The notes under the pieces are model-generated. The model searched no databases and had not been told where the DNA came from. It saw only the letters and a program-made list of their open reading frames with translations. Both the position numbers and the translations under genes were made by a program. Below are positions 28,901-38,489 of a stretch of 64,000 nucleotides of DNA, piece by piece; positions within the stretch are counted from its first letter, which is position 1, and each line of letters opens with the position of its first letter. The DNA is from Thraustochytrium sp. TN22. Taxonomy: Eukaryota > Sar > Bigyra > Thraustochytrida > Thraustochytriidae. The stretch is taken from contig JABLUY010000083.1 in the NCBI GenBank assembly GCA_013306675.1, positions 62,001-126,000 of the forward strand, in the 5' to 3' direction.

Positions 28901-31687
28901 TCCTCGGTGATGCAGCTGGAGCAGCAGAATGATGCGTCGACGGCGGCGCGCAACTCGCTGACGGGCGTGGGCACGACCTGGGATACGGTGCTTCGGCACT
29001 CGCAGGTGGTGGACAAGGCGCTCTTCACGCCCCGCGCTTTTGGCCGGCTCGGTCTCCTGCGCGCCGGTGTCCACGAGCGCGACATGTACACGATCCTCTT
29101 TGACCCGTCGATGCAGGCCATTTCGGTCATGTTCGAGATGACGCGCGACGGCAAGATGGCGGCGCGCGCTCTCGAGGGCTTCCGCAACCTCGGCAAGATC
29201 GCCGTCTTCTTTCGGCTCCCGGACCACTTCAACCGCATCATGATCACGCTGTGCAAGTACTTCATTCGCTTCTTCCCGGCGTTGCAGGAGGGCGCGCAGA
29301 CGCAGTCGGACCTGGAGGGCCTCGAGGCGCTGCGTGATGCCACGGTGTACTCGGCGCAGGGCAGCCGCAAGCGACACAAGCTGGCGGCGGCCTTGGCCAA
29401 GGGTGAGCGCTTCGCGGCCTACCCTGCGTGCCGCGCTCTGCTCACCTTCCGTGCGCTGCTCTCGCTAACCAAGCAGTATGGCAGCCTCATGCGCGAGTCC
29501 TGGCGCAACTTTGTGCAGACGCTGCTCGTCATGCACGAGTTGGACCTTTTGCCATCGAGCTTCGTCGAGGTGGATGATGTCGTGGACCAGCACGGCCATC
29601 GCCTGCCGACGAGCGCGGCGCTCCTGGTGCACGCCTCGGACAGCAACGGGCCTGCGGAGGGCGGCGCGGAGCCGCACTCTGGCGGCGGCTCGAGCGGGCC
29701 GGACTCGCCGGGGGAGGCGCAGCCCTCGCCAGCGCCGGCCAAGCGGGGCGGCTTCTTCAGCGCACTGACTTCGCTGATCTGGTCCGAGGACGACGGCGTC
29801 GACGAACGTTTCTTGGAGTGCCGCGAGCTTGTGCACGAGACGCTGACGGCGTGTCGGCTGAGCACGGTGTTCTCCAAGTCCAAGTCGCTCTCGCAGACGT
29901 CGCTGCTGCTCCTGGTGGACGCGCTCCTGGTTCCGGTGGAGGATCCACGCGTGAGCGAGGAGGCGGCGCTTGCAGCGGGCGTGGGCGGCGGCGAGGCCGG
30001 TGACGGCAGCTCCTTCGAGCAGAACACCATCTTGTGCGTGGAGCTGCTGACGGAGGTGGCGCTGGCCAACAAGGAGCGCATCGCGAGCGTGTGGCCCCTC
30101 CTGCACCGCGCGTATCGACAGGTGCTGGTGAACGCCGGCGCGCTACCGCCGGGCGTGGACGAGGCGATGGGCGCCCTGGGCGCGATGCCGGCGCCGTTGC
30201 GGGCGCGGCCTGCGCACTTTGCTCGTGTGGGCGCCTGCTCGCTCTTTGTCGTGGAACGCGTTGTGGTGAACCTGCTGCGCATTAGCGTGCAGGTTCTGGA
30301 TCGACTGGACATGCTGTCGCCGCTCCTGTCGGCGCTGAGCTGGCTGGGCGACTTCGCGGACGACCTATGCGCGCCGCTCGCCGCGCGCATCGGCTCGGGC
30401 CTGTCGACGGTGCTGCGCTTCCACGCGGGCCATGTGCAGGCCGCGCAGGACTGGCGCATTGTGTGCCGTCTGCTGGACCGCTTTGCGCACTTCCGCGACT
30501 CCGTGGACGCCACCTGGAACATCGTCTGCACGATCGTGCGCAGCGGCCACGTGAATCGCGTCAACATGAACGCGCTCGTGGACACCATCGCGCTCTTCAT
30601 TCGGGATGACGAGCGCGCGGCGCTGCCGAGCGTAGAGCCGGGCGCGCCCTCGCCCGAGGCGCGCGCAGCCGAGGCAGTGGCGCTCATCTACGAGATCTCC
30701 GGCCAGGTGTATTCGCGCGATCCGGACTTTTGCGGCGACAACGCTGCCGGGGCCGAGTTTGCGGAGGACCCGCGTCGGGCAAGAGCTGCCGCTGCCGAGC
30801 AGCAGCAGCAGGAGGACGGGGCAGGAGAGGCGCCGGTGGATGCGCGCACGCTCGCCGGGTCGCCGCCTTCAGACATGGAGGACAGCGCGACGAGTCCGAT
30901 GCACAAGACGGTGAACGGGCGGTACGTGGTGGAGGGCCCGCGCGCGTCGCTGATGCCGGACCGCGACAAGTGCTGGATGCTGCTGGTGCTCCAGCTGCGG
31001 CAGTGGTTCGCGGACCGGCGGCCCGAGGTGGCTGCCGCCGCGACGCAGAGCCTGCAGAGGGCGCTCTGGTCGCCGCCGGCGCGCATCGAGCCGGCGCGGT
31101 GGCCGCACATCTTCAACAAGATCCTTTTCCCGCTGGTGGAGGATACGGCACGCCAGGGCGCTCGGAAGGAGCAATCGTCAATCCGCGCCGTGAATCTGCT
31201 CACGCGCACCTTCCTTCACAATGTGACGGTTCTGGGCCAGTCGCCCGACCTGCGCGACCTGTGGCTGCGCACCGTGGAGCTCTTGAGCGACTCGCTCGCG
31301 CGTGGTGGTATCGAGCGCGAGACTACGCTGGAAAGCCTTCGCAACCTGATGCTCGTCATGCGCGGCGACGACCTCTTTGCGGAGGACGAGGGCGAGCTGT
31401 GGGAGCTCACCTGGGCGACCGTCGAGGCGCGTGCGCCAGGCGTTCGCGCGCAGATCGAGGAGTCCCTGCTCGCCATGGAGGGCGGCGTCGGCGACGCTGG
31501 GATGGACGTGGGCGCGCCTGGGGCGAATGGCGGTCTGCCGCCTCCGCAGCAGGAGCAGCACCAGCAGCACCAGCAGCACCAGCAGATTATGCCACCGCAC
31601 GAGGGCGACTCGCCGGAGCCTGCGCAACAGTACGAGCGCGATGACGACGAGGTCCATGAGGACGACGCGCAACTCCAGATCGTTTAG
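25928..31687 (+). CDS. GBF1: Large Sec7-domain ARF guanine-nucleotide exchange factor, GBF1/Gea/GNOM type (1919 aa)
   Basis: It activates ARF GTPases at Golgi membranes to recruit coat proteins. The start chosen is the ATG at 25928 (MDGAQVLNCVRSEI), where similarity to the GBF1/Gea N-terminal dimerisation domain begins (MRRNGRW, ALSSVNKFLLYG, SDEVVLMQLLEVL). The Sec7 domain lies at about 760-970, with the glutamic finger in FRLPGEAQRVDR (Glu near 831) and the downstream AFIFSFSIILLHTDLHNP. A roughly 55-65-residue Ala/Glu/Pro insertion (about 857-912) splits the Sec7 domain between its usual helices. An acidic stretch and a poly-Gly/Ser stretch occur near 250-350. C-terminal HDS-like helical regions extend to a Gln/His-rich tail. 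Human GBF1 is of similar size (about 1860 aa). No intron is needed. It is convergent with LSM6, 111 bp apart. Confidence 0.93.
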   Translation: MDGAQVLNCVRSEIHNVLSTMRRNGRWASEERFVREIPSDFENPMIRSLRTLHDYLQPFEDISDVDAVAYLQPFLDVVAFPNTNGAMTGRALSSVNKFLLYGAVTKESPRGREAINLAVASVVECKFEATNSYSDEVVLMQLLEVLVNLLRCQAGSYISDTNVWKMVETCYRLKTESGTSQLLRSTAANSLTHLILTLFSRSSELITVEAVSAMETRLQAFAGTREEYLETALSHGRARRQSESGDDFAADDLDDEEDDEEDEENGDSDEGSSLGAGDEDGDAYAAPGQRATGTPRSSLPTSATGDLAAADLRQAQRQVQLAGALSPLAAVNTGGGGSGGGGGSSSSRTGGHQRAHSEDPDEALYRMLQPIRASNPSSQPLRARAHQGAAESYGLPVLVKVLDFLAQLTDPSYNSESARVFALQLINIVLESGGESLAVSAPPQESSPIISVLQGDMCKHLLQNSQSGDLSVLSLTLRVIFNLFNAMKGHLKVQLEVFLTSVHLRIAESPSATYERKELALESLLDFCREPALMLDLYTNYDCDFRCTNLFETLCKCLCRCSIPLHVLSSNSRIAYITGLDTDEEMGPAEHAAVSAEDFASSLDSIMELGNEIDPNDDTTGITVLEGISLEGVLAVIDSIARRCVAEAPEDAAAQAGGPPSAAATQAAAAAAAARAAGVDEDEAGRTSPDDWVTAGDAEARAGGEGLQWLAIANARERRAEMLRERKRMKRRLLLAARQFNKKPNKSYWLEYAQDLGILPTPVTPKDVAAFFLNTPGLDKSAVGEYLSEDPAWKPFNGEVMQAYIQSFDFTGVRIDRGLRMLLESFRLPGEAQRVDRIMEAFGNEIFQQNKASEERDTAAEAAEAAAVATAVPQAGENAADAQPGTGADAPAPAEDAPQPAEGEARQEDPDAMGVFKSADAAFIFSFSIILLHTDLHNPGVAPEKKMKLHEFIRNNRNINAGENLPESLLRNVYEAIRDEEMRMLYDPHAHSSVMQLEQQNDASTAARNSLTGVGTTWDTVLRHSQVVDKALFTPRAFGRLGLLRAGVHERDMYTILFDPSMQAISVMFEMTRDGKMAARALEGFRNLGKIAVFFRLPDHFNRIMITLCKYFIRFFPALQEGAQTQSDLEGLEALRDATVYSAQGSRKRHKLAAALAKGERFAAYPACRALLTFRALLSLTKQYGSLMRESWRNFVQTLLVMHELDLLPSSFVEVDDVVDQHGHRLPTSAALLVHASDSNGPAEGGAEPHSGGGSSGPDSPGEAQPSPAPAKRGGFFSALTSLIWSEDDGVDERFLECRELVHETLTACRLSTVFSKSKSLSQTSLLLLVDALLVPVEDPRVSEEAALAAGVGGGEAGDGSSFEQNTILCVELLTEVALANKERIASVWPLLHRAYRQVLVNAGALPPGVDEAMGALGAMPAPLRARPAHFARVGACSLFVVERVVVNLLRISVQVLDRLDMLSPLLSALSWLGDFADDLCAPLAARIGSGLSTVLRFHAGHVQAAQDWRIVCRLLDRFAHFRDSVDATWNIVCTIVRSGHVNRVNMNALVDTIALFIRDDERAALPSVEPGAPSPEARAAEAVALIYEISGQVYSRDPDFCGDNAAGAEFAEDPRRARAAAAEQQQQEDGAGEAPVDARTLAGSPPSDMEDSATSPMHKTVNGRYVVEGPRASLMPDRDKCWMLLVLQLRQWFADRRPEVAAAATQSLQRALWSPPARIEPARWPHIFNKILFPLVEDTARQGARKEQSSIRAVNLLTRTFLHNVTVLGQSPDLRDLWLRTVELLSDSLARGGIERETTLESLRNLMLVMRGDDLFAEDEGELWELTWATVEARAPGVRAQIEESLLAMEGGVGDAGMDVGAPGANGGLPPPQQEQHQQHQQHQQIMPPHEGDSPEPAQQYERDDDEVHEDDAQLQIV

Positions 31688-31798
31688 AGGTTTGTTGTGG
31701 AGGGCCAGCAACAACAGCCATAACAACAACAACAACAACAAGGTGTAGTAGAAGGAAATCAAGACGCAGGGAACCACTTTTGCTTGACTTGCCAATTC

Positions 31799-32167
31799 TT
31801 AGCTCGCTGCGCTCAAGTAGAGCACGTTGTTGCCGCGCAGGAAGCACTCGTTGTAGTGCTGCGTCTTGGCGCCGTCGACGACCTCGTCGGCCTGCTCCAG
31901 CGCAATGTTCATGAAGCCGTCGAGGCAGCTGAGCACGCCGTGGTACTCAACGCCCGAGTTGAGCTTGACCACGACCGGCAGCCCGATCACCTGCGCGCGC
32001 ACGCCGTCGTCCTCGTCAGCTTGCGGCCTGCCTCGGCTGCCTTGCCTGCCCCATCATCACCACCTCCTCCTTGCCCCTCTTTTCCGCGCGAGTGGGCGGG
32101 CACGTACCTGCTTGAGAAAGTCAGACGGCGTGCGCTTGGCCGTGGCGCCGCCCTCTGCCGCCGACAT
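31799..32167 (-). CDS. LSM6: U6 snRNA-associated Sm-like protein LSm6, two exons (83 aa)
   Basis: A subunit of the Lsm1-7 (mRNA decay) and Lsm2-8 (U6 snRNP) rings. Exon 1 is 32108-32167 on the minus strand, encoding MSAAEGGATAKRTPSDFLKQ. Exon 2 is 31799-31990, encoding VIGLPVVVKLNSGVEYHG onward to the TAA. The intron (31991-32107, 117 nt, phase 0) starts GTACGT and ends GCGCGCAG. The joined protein aligns end to end with LSm6 (TPSDFLKQIIGRPVVVKLNSGVDY in human), including the Sm1 motif and the Sm2 motif FLRGNNVLYLS. Without splicing the conserved TPSDFLKQ would be lost, which fixes the intron. It is divergent from the GDP-sugar transporter. Confidence 0.96.
31991..32107 (-). other. Spliceosomal intron in LSM6 (117 nt)
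   Basis: A phase 0 GT-AG intron between the codons for Gln20 and Val21. The donor is CAG|GTACGTG and the acceptor GCGCGCAG|GTG. The boundary is set by homology of both exons to LSm6. Confidence 0.93.
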
Positions 32168-32515
32168 GGCGCGCGCGCAGCCGTGGCGGGCTGGCTGGCT
32201 GAGGCAATTGATTGATTGATTGATTGATCGATTGATTGCTGATCCAAGCCAGGCCATCGCCGCAAGTCGGCTATGGGCGCGCTTGCAAGTGCGCTACGCG
32301 CGGCGCGCAAGTGTTCGCCGCCGGTTTGGCCCACTTGCGACGGGCAACCGCCGCAGCGCCGCTTGGCGCAGACTCCTCCGCTCCGCGCGCTCCGCTGTGC
32401 TGCGCTGTGCTGTGCTGCGCTGCGCTGCGCTGGGCTAGCAGCGCGTCGCGGTTGCGGTCGCCTCCCCGCCGCCGTCGCCGCGCCGGGCGCCTCACGGGCC
32501 GTGGGCCCAGGCAAG
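32168..32515. other. Short bidirectional promoter region
   Basis: 348 bp between divergent LSM6 and the GDP-sugar transporter gene. It contains a TTGA/TTGATCGA tetranucleotide run (about 32200-32235) and a GCTGTGCTGCGCTG run (about 32395-32433). Confidence 0.55.
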
Positions 32516-33448
32516 ATGCGCAAGGACAAGACCGAGGACGCCGTGCCGGGCAGGCTCTCGTCCGCGTACGCCATTATGGGGTACATGGCGTGCTCGGCCG
32601 GCATGCTGCTGGTGAACAAGCTGGCCGTGCACCACCTCCCGGCGCCGAGCTTCGTGCTGCTGTGCCAGCTGGCGGCGTCGGCGCTCTTCACGTGGGGGGC
32701 CGGCAAGATGGGGTCCATCGAGGTGGACGCACTGGAGATGGAGAAGGTGCGCAGATTCTGGCTGGTGCCGGTGGCATTCCTGATGACGGTGTTCGCGAAC
32801 ATGAAGATCCTGCAGTACTCCAACGTGGAAACCTTTATCACGTTCCGCGCGTCCACGCCGCTCATCCTCTCGTTGCTGGACGCCGCACTCATGGGCCGCG
32901 AGCTGCCGTCGCCCAAGTCCTGGGTCTGCCTCTTTGGGCTCTTGGTGGGCGCGGCGCTGTACCTGTACTTTGAAAAGGGCGCCATGACGGCCAACTCGTA
33001 CTTTTGGGTGGCTTGCTGGTACTGCGTCTTCATCTTCGACCAGATCTTCATCAAGCACGTCACGGACACCGTGAAGATGACCACCTGGGGCCGCGTGTAC
33101 TACACGAACCTGCTGCCGCTGCTGCCGTTGTGTGTGCTGCTGTACGTCAATGGCGAGCTGAGCGCGCTGCAGGAGACTGCGCTCACGTTCGCGTCGCTTT
33201 TCTGGCTCTTGGTGAGCAGCATGTGCGGCGTCGCCATTGCGTACTTTGCCTTTTTGGCGCGCGCCGCCATTTCCGCCACTTACTTTACGGTCGTCGGCAA
33301 CACGTGCAAGGTCATCACCGTCTCGCTCAACATCGCCGTCTGGGACAAGCACGCGACGCCTGAGGGGATCATGGCGCTCCTGCTCTGCCTGGCGTGCGCC
33401 TTCTTTTATGAGCAGGCTCCCAAGAGGACAAGTGGGCTTCCGCGATAG
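32516..33448 (+). CDS. Golgi GDP-sugar transporter, GONST/GFT1-like (310 aa)
   Basis: A multi-spanning drug/metabolite-superfamily nucleotide-sugar transporter that brings GDP-fucose or GDP-mannose into the Golgi lumen in exchange for GMP. About ten hydrophobic segments fill the protein. Diagnostic stretches are NVETFITFRASTPLILSLLD, ISATYFTVVGNTCKVITVSL and NIAVWDKHATPEG, which closely resemble plant GONST3/GONST4-GFT1 transporters (FRSSTPLLVAI, INVMIWDKHASP). The ATG at 32516 (MRKDKTEDAVPG) is chosen because the first membrane helix follows soon after; the frame upstream is low complexity. A short basic C-terminal tail (KRTSGLPR) follows. The substrate cannot be decided from sequence alone. 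The stop TAG lies within a TAGCTAGCT motif. Confidence 0.9.
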   Translation: MRKDKTEDAVPGRLSSAYAIMGYMACSAGMLLVNKLAVHHLPAPSFVLLCQLAASALFTWGAGKMGSIEVDALEMEKVRRFWLVPVAFLMTVFANMKILQYSNVETFITFRASTPLILSLLDAALMGRELPSPKSWVCLFGLLVGAALYLYFEKGAMTANSYFWVACWYCVFIFDQIFIKHVTDTVKMTTWGRVYYTNLLPLLPLCVLLYVNGELSALQETALTFASLFWLLVSSMCGVAIAYFAFLARAAISATYFTVVGNTCKVITVSLNIAVWDKHATPEGIMALLLCLACAFFYEQAPKRTSGLPR

Positions 33449-33730
33449 CTAGCTGGCTAGCGAGCGAGCGAGCGAGCAAGCGAGCAAGGCAGGAAGGCGA
33501 TCACTGCATATATGTTGACAGAGGGTGACGCGAAGGACGATCGCGACCCAGCCCTATGGACCCGCGCACACGCTCGCGCAGCGAGTGATCTGATCACAAA
33601 CTATCTGAAACTCCTTTCTTGCATTCTCTTTTTCTTTTTCCTTTCTTTCATCTCAAATGGCAGACTCTCTTACGACCCGCCTGCAACGCTCGCCACCAGC
33701 TGAAGCTCTCTGCTCAGCTTGAGAGAAAAG

Positions 33731-36700
33731 CTAGCCGACAGGACGAATGAGGCCCGTGCGCTGGTCGAAGATAAGCTTCTCGTCATCAACGAGGGAGTGC
33801 ACGGCCTTCATGACCTGGTCCTGCGTGACGTGATTGGAACTCTGCGCGCTGAGCGCGGAGGTCAGGGCAAAGGCGCGGATGCCTTCGCGCGGGATGAGCG
33901 CAAAGAGCTCCTGTCCGAGGGCCTCATTCATAGCGCGCTCCGTGGCGCCGACGCCCGTAGTGATGGCATCCATATCGATGGTGCCGGTGCGCGGGTCGAC
34001 GGCGGCGGTCTGCGTGGCGACGTGCATGAGGCGCAGCGCCTCATCGACGTCGACCTCGGTGACGATGTTGGACAAGTGCAATTTGGCGTGGGCCTCGGCG
34101 ATACGGATAAGGGACTCGAGCTGACGCGGCGTGGCGGAGATGGTCTTTTTGCCGTTGTTGAGCGAGCCGGCCTGGCGCATCTGCACGTAGCCTTGCACGA
34201 GCTTGCGTACGGCGCTGTCACTGATCTGCGGGAAGCATGTGCGGCGGCAGTAGGCGATGTAGGCGCGCAGCGTGACGCGGTCGACGATGGCACCGCGCGC
34301 CTGGGGGTTGCGGAAGTAGAGCTGTACGAGGTGGCGCGCGAGGCGGCGGTCGGTGGCCGGGTCAGGCTTGTCGAGAACGAGGTAGATGAGGTCGAATCGC
34401 GAGATGAGCGTGGGTGGGAGCTGGATGTTTTGCACAATGGAGAGGCGCGGGTTGTAGCGGCTCTCGACCGGGTTGGCGCTGGCGAGGATGGAGGTGCGCG
34501 CATTGAGCGTGGCGATGATGCCGGCCTTGGCGATGGAGATGGTCTGCTGCTCCATGCACTCGTGGAGGATAGCGCGCGTGGTGTCGCTCATCTTGTCGAA
34601 CTCGTCGATGCAGCAGACGCCGCGGTCGCTGAGCACGAGCGCGCCGCTCTCGAGAATGAGCTCCTTGGTGTCCGGGTCCTTGGAGATGTACGCGGTGAGG
34701 CCGACGGCACTGCTGCCCTTGCCCGAGGTGTAGATGCCGCGCGGCGCAAGTTTGTGCACGTAGCCGAGGATTTGCGATTTGGACGTGCCGGGGTCGCCGC
34801 AGAGAAGGACGTTGATCTCGCCGCGCGACCGCATGCGGTGCGTGGACCGCACCTCGCCAGCCTGCTGGCTGACCTCCTTGTTGGTGCCGCCCATGAGCTG
34901 CAGCAGCACGCCCTTCTTGATGTCGTCCAGCTCCCAGATGGAGGGCGCCACCGAGTGCGCGAGTTTGGTGTAGATGTCCGGGTCTCGCGCCATCTCGCGG
35001 AAGACCGCCTGCTGCTCAGCCTCATCGATGAGCTCGTCGCCGTCGTCGTCGCGCGCGCCCGCGCCCGCGCCGGCGTGGCCGTCATTGGCCTCGTCCATGA
35101 GGTCGTCGTCCTCGTCGTCGCTATCGTGGTCGGCGCCGGCCGCGCGCTGCTGCTCGCGCTGCTGGCGGCGCAGCAGGCGCGTGCGGATTGTGTCCAGGTC
35201 GCGGTCGCGTGCCTGCAGGTTGGCGCCCTTTTGGATGGGGCGGAAGTGCAAAACGTCCAGAAAGGTCTTATAGATGGCCTGCGTCGTGCGCTGCGTGGCG
35301 ATCTTGCGCACCGCCGAGGCGCGGAAGATGGCTGTAACCTCGACGCGGTCGCCCGGCTTGGCCACGTCCACCAGGCCGTCGTAGGCGTACATGGAGATGG
35401 TCTGGGGCGTCTCGCCCTCGGGGATGTTCTCCGGCGCCTCTTGCAGCTTGACCATTTGCTTGTCGCTGAAGAGGCAGAGGTTGTGGATGATCTGCATGAC
35501 GTGTTTCTGGCGGCAATTCGAGCATTGCTTGGGCTCTTCGATAACGCCGCGGTCAATGTTGGCCTCGTCCTCGTGGTTGCACATGGTGCAGCGGAACTTT
35601 GCCGTCTTCATGTCTGGGATCACGGGCGACACGCGCACTACCATGCCGCGCAGGGCCACGACCATGTCAATGTCCTCCGGGTCTAGCTGGCGCATGCGGC
35701 TCAACCGGTGCAGGTTGAAGGTGCGCACTTGAATGCGCTCGCCGGACTCCAAGGTAGGGTCCTGCGGGAACATGGTGATGAACTGCTGGTAGACGGCGAG
35801 ATCCAGCGCCGGGATCATCTCGTTCGGGTACTGGATCAGCTTCTTGTACAGCTGCAGGTACTCGAGGTCCGACCCGTACAGGTCCTCGCAGTCGATGTTG
35901 ATGACCAGCTCGCGCGTCTCGTGGATCTCCGCCAGCCGCTGCCGGTAAAAGGGCTCGTCGGCGCCGCGCCGCGTGTAGCTGTCGAGAAAGCGCCGGAATG
36001 TCGCGATCTCCCGCTGCACCTGCACCGTCGTACCGTAAATGACGGCCTCCTCGCCGTCCATGTCATCGTCCAGCTGCATCGCAGCGGCGCCAGCCGCGTC
36101 CGCCGCTGCCGCGGCTGGCGGCGCATCCAAGTCATCCTCGTCGCCGTCGCCGCGCGCGGCCGAGGACGCGGGGCTCTGGGGCATGAGCAGGCGCCGCGGC
36201 GCGCCGCCCGCCAGGTCACCGCGCGGCAGAGCCGCCCGCCGCCCTGGCGAGTCCAGCGGGTCCGCAGAGCTCGCCGGCGAGGCGGGTGAGTCCTCCAGCG
36301 CGCGCGGCCGCCGCACGTGCGACCTCGGCGACCCCGGCGAGTCTTGTGGCTGCCTCCTTGCGCGTGCAGGGTCCAGCTCGTCGTCGTCACTGTCTGCGGC
36401 GCTTTGCTGCGACTCAGACGCCACCGCCGTCTCGAAGATGCGTGGCCGCTGCGGTGCGGGATGCTCCTCGCCTTCGCTCTCCTCGTCACCAGACTCGGAG
36501 CCCACCGCCGTCTCGGTGATGCGCGGCCGCCGCGACAAGTAGTCCTCGTCCTCGTCTGCACTCTCCTGCGACGGCGAGGCGACCGCGGTAGCCGAGATGG
36601 GCGGGCGAGCAGAAGCCTGCGGGCGAGCGCGAGCCGCATCCTCGTTCTCGCTGTCGTCGTCTGCCATGGCCGCGTCGGGGCGGCGGGCGCGAGCTGCATC

Positions 36701-36967
36701 CTCGTTCTCGCTGTCATCGAGGCGGCCATCATGAGCCGCGCCCTCGTCCTCGCCGTCGTCGAGGCGGCGATCATGAGCCGCGCCCTCGTCCTCGCTGTCG
36801 TCATCGGCCATGACCGCGTCCAGCCCGCTCAGCGCCGCCGCGCGCGGCGTGGCGTCGTTGGGCGCACGGCCGCCTGCGCGGCCATCGTCCTCGACCGGGC
36901 GCTCGCCGGCCTCGCGAGCAGGGTCGCCGTCCGGGCCCGTGTGGCCCGCGCCGCCGTCGTCCGCCAT
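33731..36967 (-). CDS. MCM4: DNA replication licensing factor MCM4 (1078 aa)
   Basis: A subunit of the MCM2-7 replicative helicase. An intronless minus-strand frame from ATG 36967. The C4 zinc site CTMC...CSNC lies near residues 460-490, Walker A GDPGTSKSQ near 725, Walker B CCIDEFDKM near 785 and the arginine finger SRFD near 855, followed by the winged-helix end (QVMKAVHSLVDDEKLIFD). Overall identity is clearly MCM4 type (IRSLRGM-like region, GGTNKEVSQQAG). The N-terminal about 300 residues are acidic and contain repeated DDSENEDAARAR-like and PRI(T/F)ETAV(A/G)SES blocks with many Ser-Pro sites. That is typical of the DDK/CDK-regulated MCM4 tail but about 200 residues longer than in human MCM4 (863 aa). 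An internal Met could serve as a start, but the acidic region seems genuine. Confidence 0.96.
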   Translation of the reverse strand: MADDGGAGHTGPDGDPAREAGERPVEDDGRAGGRAPNDATPRAAALSGLDAVMADDDSEDEGAAHDRRLDDGEDEGAAHDGRLDDSENEDAARARRPDAAMADDDSENEDAARARPQASARPPISATAVASPSQESADEDEDYLSRRPRITETAVGSESGDEESEGEEHPAPQRPRIFETAVASESQQSAADSDDDELDPARARRQPQDSPGSPRSHVRRPRALEDSPASPASSADPLDSPGRRAALPRGDLAGGAPRRLLMPQSPASSAARGDGDEDDLDAPPAAAAADAAGAAAMQLDDDMDGEEAVIYGTTVQVQREIATFRRFLDSYTRRGADEPFYRQRLAEIHETRELVINIDCEDLYGSDLEYLQLYKKLIQYPNEMIPALDLAVYQQFITMFPQDPTLESGERIQVRTFNLHRLSRMRQLDPEDIDMVVALRGMVVRVSPVIPDMKTAKFRCTMCNHEDEANIDRGVIEEPKQCSNCRQKHVMQIIHNLCLFSDKQMVKLQEAPENIPEGETPQTISMYAYDGLVDVAKPGDRVEVTAIFRASAVRKIATQRTTQAIYKTFLDVLHFRPIQKGANLQARDRDLDTIRTRLLRRQQREQQRAAGADHDSDDEDDDLMDEANDGHAGAGAGARDDDGDELIDEAEQQAVFREMARDPDIYTKLAHSVAPSIWELDDIKKGVLLQLMGGTNKEVSQQAGEVRSTHRMRSRGEINVLLCGDPGTSKSQILGYVHKLAPRGIYTSGKGSSAVGLTAYISKDPDTKELILESGALVLSDRGVCCIDEFDKMSDTTRAILHECMEQQTISIAKAGIIATLNARTSILASANPVESRYNPRLSIVQNIQLPPTLISRFDLIYLVLDKPDPATDRRLARHLVQLYFRNPQARGAIVDRVTLRAYIAYCRRTCFPQISDSAVRKLVQGYVQMRQAGSLNNGKKTISATPRQLESLIRIAEAHAKLHLSNIVTEVDVDEALRLMHVATQTAAVDPRTGTIDMDAITTGVGATERAMNEALGQELFALIPREGIRAFALTSALSAQSSNHVTQDQVMKAVHSLVDDEKLIFDQRTGLIRPVG

Positions 36968-38489
36968 GTCGTCCCCGCCGTGCGCGTCTGCCGCGCGCGG
37001 CGCGGCGAGGCAGTGCGGCCGGCCGCGGGGCGAGGCGGGGCGCAGGAGCTCGTTCGTTAGGCTGCGCCTTCAACTTGACGTGCCTTCACTGTCAAGTCGA
37101 GCGGCGGCGGTCGTTAGGTTGCGGGCAACCAGCAGATCAAGTCGCGGGTCGCGTTCGCTGAGCACACCGCATGCGCGGGCGGTGCGCGGACAGGACAGCG
37201 CTTGTATTGCTGGCGCGCGTGTGCGTATGACACATGGGGTGCCGCCGCAGCGTGCCGCAGGCGCCGGGTGATGGATGATGTCTTCAAAGGGATGGCTGCC
37301 GCCGGTCACGGCGCCGAACTTGCACGCTCTCGTTAGCTAGCTAGCTAGCTAGCTAGCTAGCTAGCGCCCAGGCATGACGTGACGACCGCACGACAGAGGC
37401 TTCGCGCGCGGCTCGATGCCGCACGATGCCGATGCGGCTGTGCTCCTACTAGTCGGCGCAACTGCCGCAGCGCGTGACGAGCAGCCAGTGGCAGGCTAGC
37501 CGGCGGCCCGGCCCCAAGCCTGACCCGCCAGGAGGCCAGGAGGAGGTAGGCTACATGGTGCGCGTGTTGGCTTGTTAGTTAGCCTGGCGCTTGTTGCCAT
37601 CACCACCACCACCACGGCGGCCGATCCAATCCGTGGCCCTCCGCGACCGCGCGCTGGACCGCAAGCTAACCGGCCGCTCACAGCACTGTGACAGCAGTGC
37701 CAGCACGATCAAGCCTCCAGGCGCGCGAGGCGCTCGCGCGTCACAGCCTCCGTCTTGCACGCCTTCTACTCTAGCTAGCTAGCTCCAGGCTCCAGCAGCT
37801 AGGCCTCTACTAGTAGTAGGCACGCCTTCGGCCGCGGCTGCGGCGCGGAAGCTGCTTCGACTCGCGCTCCGACCTGCCGCTGAGCCCGTTTGGCGTGCGC
37901 GTGGCGCAGCCTGCGCTCGCCTCGCCCCACTGGTGATGGCAGGCTCTCCTCGCTCTCGCGCCGGCCGGCCCCGCCGCCGCGGCCAGCTCGTCCAGCGCGA
38001 GCTGGGCGGCCACGCCCACCCTGCTATGCAGCATCCGCGGCCGCCGCTGCGCGTGCGTAGGTAGTACAGCAAGGCACGCCCAGGCAAGGCGCGCCAAGAC
38101 GCAAGCCCAGCATTGCCCGCAAGCCGCGCAAGCCCAGGGGCTCGCTTCAGGCAGGCCAGTCATCATCAGCAGCTCGTCCAGACCCGATCAAGTTCTGTGC
38201 GCGCGCTCTTGTCGCCGCTCCTTTTGCCAAGGCTTGCCGCTCTTTGCCGCAAGTTGTGCGCCTGCGCTCGGCCAAGGCGGTCTTCGCAGTGCGGCGCCCT
38301 GCACGCGCCGCGGCGCACGCACTTCCAGCGCGCGAGCCGCGAGCTACAGACGTCAACAGACTGCGATCACGAGGCGCGCGACCAAGAGGCGCGCGGCGGC
38401 AGAGCAAAGCCGAAGCGGGGAGCAGCGGCGCAGACGCGGCGAGCGAGCGAGCGAGCGGGCGAGCGGGCCGCGGGCAGGCGGCGGGCAGG
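36968..38489. other. Intergenic region with 32-bp TAGC array
   Basis: A divergent spacer between MCM4 and the first Cys-rich gene. It carries eight perfect TAGC units at 37334-37365 and a second run at 37772-37784. I see no conserved frame, tRNA or mobile element. Confidence 0.55.
37334..37365. repeat. (TAGC)8 tetranucleotide array
   Basis: Eight perfect TAGC units. The sequence is its own reverse complement when shifted and carries TAG in all six reading frames. Shorter versions occur at many gene boundaries in the window. Confidence 0.95.

Noticed and set aside
33719-35686. 655-codon plus-strand frame
   Set aside because: Antisense shadow of MCM4.
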